A DNA stretch of 14,962 bases from Candidatus Delongbacteria bacterium. Its GTDB lineage: Bacteria > CAIWAD01 > BS150m-G50. Position numbers and translations under genes: made by a program. The stretch covers positions 1 through 14,962 of the forward strand of contig JADHUQ010000041.1 in the NCBI GenBank assembly GCA_016784425.1, written 5' to 3'. Under the pieces are notes generated by a model. That model was not told where the DNA came from, searched no databases, and was given only the letters and a program-made list of their open reading frames with translations. Numbering within the stretch: position 1 is the first letter of the stretch; each line of letters starts with the position of its first letter. Below, in pieces: positions 7,628 to 12,101 of the stretch.

Positions 7628-8035
7628 ATGAAACGTCTGTCTCTGATTCTAGCTATCACTCTGTTTGCCGGTCTGGCGCTGGCCACCCAGGTACTCGTGT
7701 TCCGGGGGGTTCTCCTCTCGGAGTCTGCGGTTGATCTGCAATGGACTGTTGATGATGAGACCGGTCTCAGCAGTTTCCAGCTTCACCGTTCCGCTGATGG
7801 AATAACCTACGAACCGATCGCTGCTCCTATCCCCGCCGACGGCAGCCTCAGTTACTCTCATGTTGACACACCGATGGGATTCACCGGTGATGAAACCAGC
7901 CGCGTTTATTTCTACTCCCTTTACCTGATCGATCCCCAGGGTCAATCCCAGCAGGGTGCTGATCCGATCGAGATCACCTTCGAGATTTCCGGTGTCGCCA
8001 TGACCTGGGGTACACTCAAGGCGATGTTCCGTTAA
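7628..8035 (+). CDS. Small exported Fn3-like protein
   Basis: A 135-residue protein with a signal peptide (MKRLSLILAITLFAGLALAT, cleavage near ALA-TQ). Next is one fibronectin type III-like or Ig-like fold: strands VDLQWTVDDE, SSFQLHRSADGITYEPI and RVYFYSLYLIDPQG follow the usual Fn3 spacing. The end is a short basic amphipathic tail, MTWGTLKAMFR. I have the impression that similar WG(S/T)(I/L)KAMFR tails end other small FCB proteins, but cannot check this here. A GTG at 7538 would add 30 residues before the signal peptide and is disfavoured. It follows the PorD-like gene on the same strand by 111 nt and ends 12 nt from the convergent anti-sigma gene. Function unknown; a cell-surface or secretion accessory role is a guess from its neighbours. 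Confidence 0.72.
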   Translation: MKRLSLILAITLFAGLALATQVLVFRGVLLSESAVDLQWTVDDETGLSSFQLHRSADGITYEPIAAPIPADGSLSYSHVDTPMGFTGDETSRVYFYSLYLIDPQGQSQQGADPIEITFEISGVAMTWGTLKAMFR

Positions 8036-8047
8036 CCTGCTTTACTG

Positions 8048-8722
8048 TTACCAGATTTTATCTTCGATTATGAGAATTTCGCCGGCTCGCTCCACTCCCA
8101 GCAGATTGGACAGTTCCTGGTAAAACTGATTGCGCCGTTCTTCAATCAATTCCAGGTACTTACTGCGTTTGTCGAGCAGCTCCTCCAGGGGGGCAGCGGT
8201 TCCCTCCTCGCTGAGGTTGACGATTCTGATTTCATTCAGTTCACGTTGTCTTTGCAGTTCGCGTACTTCACGTCGGGCCTGCTCGTACAACGGGAAGAAA
8301 GTGGCTGCTTCTTGTTTGGTAAGATTGAGGGTAGCTGTGATCATCTCGGGGGTACTGAGGGATTGGGTTTCGGCGTGGTATTCAGGGAAACTGCGCTTGA
8401 ACTTGTCGGATCTCAACTGCACACCGAGCACGACCAGGGCAAAACAGCTGCCGATCAGAATCCATTTAACCATCCTCATGGCGGGTGTTTCTGCTTCTTT
8501 CAGGAGGCGTCGGTGTCTCTTCTCAATCAGGATACTTGACTGATGACGGTTGCGTTCCCGGTCAAGACCTTCCCGGTTTTGTAAAGCTTCCCGTGCCCAC
8601 TCCAACTGTTGTTGACACGGTCTGCACTCCAGGAGGTGGTCGCGTACATTCTCGGCGTGATCCAGAGAAAGTTCACCCAGGATGTAACGATCCATCAACA
8701 GACGGCATTTCTCACACTCCAT
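8048..8722 (-). CDS. Zinc-finger anti-sigma factor with CpxP/Spy-like periplasmic domain
   Basis: A 224-residue single-pass membrane protein. The N-terminus is a ZAS/zf-HC2 anti-sigma domain with Cys3, Cys6 and the H29-x3-C33-x2-C36 motif, which in this family binds zinc and holds an ECF sigma factor inactive. Residues 85-102 (VKWILIGSCFALVVLGVQ) form the transmembrane helix. The periplasmic part contains LNLTKQEAATFFPLYEQ (132-148) and long charged helices with many Arg and Glu, like the LTxxQ helical hairpins of Spy, CpxP, ZraP and CnrX. This suggests the sensor and the anti-sigma are in one polypeptide. No sigma factor gene is visible in the window. The start ATG shares its A with the stop of the PorQ-like gene (TGATG), so the two are translationally coupled. 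The signal sensed is unknown. Confidence 0.87.
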   Translation of the reverse strand: MECEKCRLLMDRYILGELSLDHAENVRDHLLECRPCQQQLEWAREALQNREGLDRERNRHQSSILIEKRHRRLLKEAETPAMRMVKWILIGSCFALVVLGVQLRSDKFKRSFPEYHAETQSLSTPEMITATLNLTKQEAATFFPLYEQARREVRELQRQRELNEIRIVNLSEEGTAAPLEELLDKRSKYLELIEERRNQFYQELSNLLGVERAGEILIIEDKIW

Positions 8723-9642
8723 CAGAACCTCCGGGCGAAGGTGATCCGATTGATACTCCCGAGTACCCCGAGAGTGGTGAAACTGTAGTCTATCAACCAG
8801 TTGCCGGTGAGCTCACCACCAAAACCGACCGTCACCCCCCGGAGCGCCTCGTCCAGGCTTTCCAGCCGGTCGCTCCCCTGTTCAAACAGATAACCGCCAC
8901 GCAGGGTCCACCCTATCGGCAGGTAAAAGTCACAACCAAGCTGGAGCTCCCCTTCCGTCTCTCCCAGCAGTGTGTAATCGAGAAACCAGCGCAACGGTAG
9001 ATGGATCAGTCGTTTGGCCACACCGGCCCGGAATCTTAACGGTAGTTCCGTACTGGAGCTGCTGCTGTATTCGGAGAGAATAATACCGGCGTTCTGTAAC
9101 ACCAGACCCAGGTCCCACCCGCTGGAACCGACGGTATAGCGGGTGCCGAGATCAAGCGCCATAGCGGTACAACTGAAATCATCGATACCGGAGTAGATCA
9201 GGCGGCCACTGCCGCCCAGCTGGAGCCAACGCCACTGGTAGGCACTGGCGATATAGAGCATGATATCCTGTGCCGTAAAAGTACCGGTAGAATTTCCCCA
9301 GATGTCGCGACCATCCAGCCGTCCGTAATAGACGCTGTTGATGCCTGCGGCCAGCGGGAAACCGGTCCTGCCGGTCAGGGTGGTGGCGGCGTGGAATTGA
9401 TTGATACCAGCTATCCGGCGTGCCCAGGAAAGGGTTACCTGTTCCTGTTCGATCAGCAGCAGGTTGGCCGGGTTGAGTAACAGTCCCGCCAGATGTGATT
9501 CCCAGGCAATACCGGTCTCACCACGTGCGGCGGTGACTGCGTCCGGCGCCAGGGTGAGGAATTCAAATGAAGATAAGGCACGGGCGTTCTGACCCCAGGA
9601 AAGGGTAAGTGCAAACAGTGTCAGGAATAGAGTTCTTAGCAT
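8722..9642 (-). CDS. PorQ-like outer-membrane beta-barrel protein (PorV/PorQ family)
   Basis: A 306-residue exported barrel. A signal peptide of about 22 residues (MLRTLFLTLFALTLSWGQNA) is followed by SSFEFLTLAPDAVTAARGET and LLLNPANLLL (54-63), the pattern of the PorV/PorQ family: a FL.L...A..AA.G start, then a NPA motif. WARRIAGINQFHA then matches the Y.R.I.G.NF segment I associate with PorQ. The rest alternates in strands and ends RITFARRF, with the terminal aromatic typical of outer-membrane insertion. In Bacteroidetes PorQ and PorV work with type IX secretion, PorV shuttling cargo to the PorU sortase. Assignment between PorQ and PorV is tentative. It is the first gene of an operon with the anti-sigma factor and has a good promoter at 9765-9793. 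Its Shine-Dalgarno is weak (GGGAC). Confidence 0.8.
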   Translation of the reverse strand: MLRTLFLTLFALTLSWGQNARALSSFEFLTLAPDAVTAARGETGIAWESHLAGLLLNPANLLLIEQEQVTLSWARRIAGINQFHAATTLTGRTGFPLAAGINSVYYGRLDGRDIWGNSTGTFTAQDIMLYIASAYQWRWLQLGGSGRLIYSGIDDFSCTAMALDLGTRYTVGSSGWDLGLVLQNAGIILSEYSSSSSTELPLRFRAGVAKRLIHLPLRWFLDYTLLGETEGELQLGCDFYLPIGWTLRGGYLFEQGSDRLESLDEALRGVTVGFGGELTGNWLIDYSFTTLGVLGSINRITFARRF

Positions 9643-9764
9643 TGATTTGTCCCGATAAACCGCGCACCCGCTTTTTTGGCAGGACCGGCTGTCGCCCTTC
9701 CAGCTAGAATTGTTGGGGACGCCTGGAGGCCTGGTGCTGCTTTCAGTAATGATGGCTTCAGTGC

Positions 9765-9793
9765 ATTTTAAGGCAACGGGGTTATAAACTCAA
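9765..9793 (-). promoter_or_regulatory. Sigma-70-type promoter for the PorQ-like operon
   Basis: On the minus strand: -35 TTGAGT (9788-9793), a 17-nt spacer, and -10 TAAAAT (9765-9770). This matches the consensus at 4 of 6 and 5 of 6 positions with ideal spacing. It would start transcription near 9757 and leave a leader of about 115 nt before the PorQ-like start. No clear sigma-70 promoter is seen for the divergent thiamine pyrophosphokinase gene. Confidence 0.6.
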
Positions 9794-9796
9794 TAG

Positions 9797-9839
9797 AAAA
9801 GGGGCAGGAGCACCGTTAGCGAAGTTGCGCTGTCCTTTT
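9797..9839. terminator. Bulged hairpin with T-runs on both sides, between divergent genes
   Basis: AAAAGG (9797-9802) pairs with CCTTTT (9834-9839), and inner CAG/CTG and GC/GC pairs continue the stem with bulges. It resembles a two-way intrinsic terminator, but the genes here diverge. On the plus strand it lies 70 nt before thiamine pyrophosphokinase, so it could be an attenuator if that gene's promoter is further upstream. It could equally insulate the two units. The stem is imperfect. Confidence 0.4.
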
Positions 9840-9908
9840 TGTTGAATCAATACCGATTACTGCACTTCTTGAATGCACTCATCAGCAGATTAAAGAGGCG
9901 GCAGCGAA

Positions 9909-10580
9909 ATGGAGACTGTAGCATTGATACTGGCCGGAACACCCCCACAGGCCGGTGTGCTGGAGGAACTGCGCCAGAGGCGGGTTGACCTGCACCAGGG
10001 CTGGCTGGTGCCGGTACAGGCACTGGTAGCTGCTGATGGAGCAGGTGAATGTTGCCTGCAGGCGGATCTGCTGCCGGATATCCTGACGGGTGACTTCGAT
10101 TCCATTTCTCCTGCCACCCTGGCGAATTTTAGAAAGAGAACTACTGTCAGAAAACATATGGACCAGGACTGTAGCGATCTAGCCAAGGGTTTACAGGAAA
10201 TAAAACTGCTGCAGGCTCAACATGTGACAATCCTGGGCTACCGTGGGGGGCGCACCGACCACCTGCTCAGCATACTGGCCACCGTACGAGTCAACGACTT
10301 CCCCCGCTCCATCGCCCTGCTCGACGACGATGAGATCATCCATCATCTGCGTCCGGGGGACTACAATTTCATCACACCACCGGATCAACTGATCTCACTG
10401 GTAACCCTCTCTTCCAGCGGGGCGCGGGTAACCCTGCACGGTGCGCAATATCCGGCCGATAATCTGTTGCTGCCGCCTGGCACCAGAGGAATTTCCAATC
10501 GCTGCCACGAGGGGGCGCTGACTGTCTCGGTCCGGGATAATGACGTCTTCCTGATTCTCAATGACCGGGTCGCCGGATGA
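9909..10580 (+). CDS. Thiamine pyrophosphokinase
   Basis: A 223-residue cytoplasmic enzyme that transfers pyrophosphate from ATP to thiamine to make thiamine diphosphate. Length and motif order fit the family: VAADGAGECC (Asp43), ILTGDFDSIS (60-67), the DQDCSDLAKGL motif (85-95) with its acidic metal-binding residues, GYRGGRTDHLL (110-120), LISLVTLS (161-168), and a GISNRC segment near 194 for the usual GTSN. The active-site Asp and His residues are all present. The ATG has AGAGG about 10 nt upstream. The stop overlaps the symporter start by ATGA. The gene makes no thiamine itself, so its presence beside a transporter suggests salvage. The symbol differs between lineages (thiN, tnr3), so I leave it blank. 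I saw no TPP riboswitch upstream. Confidence 0.95.
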   Translation: METVALILAGTPPQAGVLEELRQRRVDLHQGWLVPVQALVAADGAGECCLQADLLPDILTGDFDSISPATLANFRKRTTVRKHMDQDCSDLAKGLQEIKLLQAQHVTILGYRGGRTDHLLSILATVRVNDFPRSIALLDDDEIIHHLRPGDYNFITPPDQLISLVTLSSSGARVTLHGAQYPADNLLLPPGTRGISNRCHEGALTVSVRDNDVFLILNDRVAG

Positions 10581-12013
10581 ACGAGCCGCTGGCACTGCCG
10601 GCACTGCTGGTAATCATCGGTTACTTCCTGGTGGTTGTCTGGTTGGGATTACGGCGTACCGGCAGTCATCAATCCGCCGACAGCTATCTGCTGGCCTCCC
10701 GCAGGCTGACCCTGCCCTTCTTTATCGCGACGCTGGTCTCCACCTGGTACGGCGGCATTCTTGGCGTGGGGGAATTCTCCTACAATTATGGGCTGGTCAA
10801 CTGGCTGGCTCTGGGTGGATTTTATTACGCCTTCGCCCTGGTGTATGCCCTCCTGCTTGCGCAAAAGGTGCGCCAGGGTGCGGATCTCACAATTCCGGGA
10901 AGACTGGCTGACAACTACGGCAGCGTTGCCGGTCGCTTCAGCTCCCTCTTCGTTTTTATCCTGGTAACCCCGGCACCCTACCTGTTGATGATGGCCAAGC
11001 TGTTGTCGCTGAGTTTCGGTATCGGCTTCCCCCTTGCCCTGTTGCTGACATTGCTGGTTACGGTCACCTATGTCTGGCGGGGTGGTTTTAAAGCGGTGGT
11101 TGTCACAGACCTCCTGCAATTCTTCCTGATGTTCGCCGGGTTTGCTGTACTGCTCGGAATGCTCTACCACCAGTTTGGCGGTATAGAGTTTATCCGCCAG
11201 CGGGTACCGGCGGAGCTGCTGACAATACCGGGTCCACTCGGCTGGCGTGAGGTGCTGATCTGGGGTTTTATCGCCCTCTGGACGCTGGTTGATCCTTCGT
11301 TCTACCAGCGGGTATGTGCAGTCGACCGCCCCGCTACCGCCCGACGGGGATTGATCATCTCGATTCTGTTCTGGTTTGTTTTTGACTTTATGACCACCGC
11401 TGCCGGTCTTTACGCCCGGGCGCTGCTTCCGGTGGGAATCGATCCGACACTCAGTTACCCACTGCTGGCACAACAATTCCTGCCGGTACTGTTACAGGGG
11501 GTCTTCTTTGCAGCGCTGCTGGCTACCATCATGTCAACCCTGGACAGTTACACCTTCCTGGCCGCACTGACACTGGCAGTCGACCTGGAAACCGGTTCAG
11601 CGGGGAGTACCGATCTGGACAGAATCCGGTGCCGCACCCGGTGGGGTCTGCTCTGGACGGTACTGTTCAGTCTGTTGATGATATACTACACCGAGAGTGT
11701 GATACAGATGTGGTTGACGGTCGGGCAGCTCTGTATTCCAGTTCTACTGTTGCCGTTGCTCTCCACCTACTTCCCGTTGTTACGGCGTTCCTCTACGGTG
11801 GTGTTCACCGCCATGGTAGCTGCGGCGGTTGCCTCTGCCGGCTGGTTCGCCTGGGGTTTGTGGCAGGCCGTAGAAGGATGGCCGGTCTATCCGCTTGGTA
11901 TCGAACCGATATATCCAGGGTTGCTGATTTCGGTGGTGGTGTTTGGACTAAGAATAAAAAAACACACACCGAGACACGGGGAAACTGAGTCACTGGTTAA
12001 GAACTATAACTAA
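10577..12013 (+). CDS. Sodium:solute symporter (SSS family), candidate thiamine transporter
   Basis: A 478-residue inner-membrane transporter with about 13 predicted helices. SSS signatures are GADLTIPGRLADNYGSVAG (residues 98-116), VWRGGFKAVVVTDLLQFFL (166-184), and FAALLATIMSTLDSYTF (about 310-327), where the Ser-Thr-x-Asp-Ser part matches the Na2 sodium site of the LeuT fold. It overlaps thiamine pyrophosphokinase by four bases and so is made with it. An SSS protein named ThiV has been predicted as a thiamine transporter from genomic context in other bacteria, so uptake of thiamine or a precursor is the best guess; substrate cannot be proven from sequence. The last residues (KKHTPRHGETESLVKNYN) are encoded by the left arm of an inverted repeat and look like a tail acquired from it. 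Confidence 0.88.
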   Translation: MNEPLALPALLVIIGYFLVVVWLGLRRTGSHQSADSYLLASRRLTLPFFIATLVSTWYGGILGVGEFSYNYGLVNWLALGGFYYAFALVYALLLAQKVRQGADLTIPGRLADNYGSVAGRFSSLFVFILVTPAPYLLMMAKLLSLSFGIGFPLALLLTLLVTVTYVWRGGFKAVVVTDLLQFFLMFAGFAVLLGMLYHQFGGIEFIRQRVPAELLTIPGPLGWREVLIWGFIALWTLVDPSFYQRVCAVDRPATARRGLIISILFWFVFDFMTTAAGLYARALLPVGIDPTLSYPLLAQQFLPVLLQGVFFAALLATIMSTLDSYTFLAALTLAVDLETGSAGSTDLDRIRCRTRWGLLWTVLFSLLMIYYTESVIQMWLTVGQLCIPVLLLPLLSTYFPLLRRSSTVVFTAMVAAAVASAGWFAWGLWQAVEGWPVYPLGIEPIYPGLLISVVVFGLRIKKHTPRHGETESLVKNYN

Positions 12014-12093
12014 GTGCGCCATTGCGTTGTCCGGTCTGCCGCGTCTCAGCAATAAGATCTCTCTGTATCTCTGTTTCTCCGTGCCTCCGTGTG
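11965..12093. repeat. Imperfect inverted repeat at a convergent gene junction
   Basis: The left arm is 11965-11995 and the right arm 12063-12093. The reverse complement of the right arm matches the left at 24 of 31 positions without gaps; the shared core is CACGGnGAAACnGAG. The loop is 67 nt and contains a further ATTGC/GCAAT pair (12021-12025 and 12049-12053). Each arm is itself a chain of ACnGAG-like units. The left arm lies inside the symporter gene; the right arm lies just past the stop of the minus-strand gene. I recall similar CACGGAGACACGGAG intergenic repeats in diverse bacteria, but cannot check that. A role as a two-way terminator or REP-like element is inferred. Confidence 0.7.
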
Positions 12094-12101
12094 ATACTTA
12101 T

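Noticed and set aside
9643..9908. TPP riboswitch upstream of thiamine pyrophosphokinase
   Set aside because: Expected from the gene's function, but the plus strand lacks the CUGAGA and GAACCUGAUC-type core segments. GGGGACGCC near 9716 alone is not enough.
10649..11476. 275-codon minus-strand frame opposite the symporter
   Set aside because: Composition (Gln, Arg, Gly rich, no structure) is that of an antisense shadow. The plus-strand frame is a clear SSS transporter.
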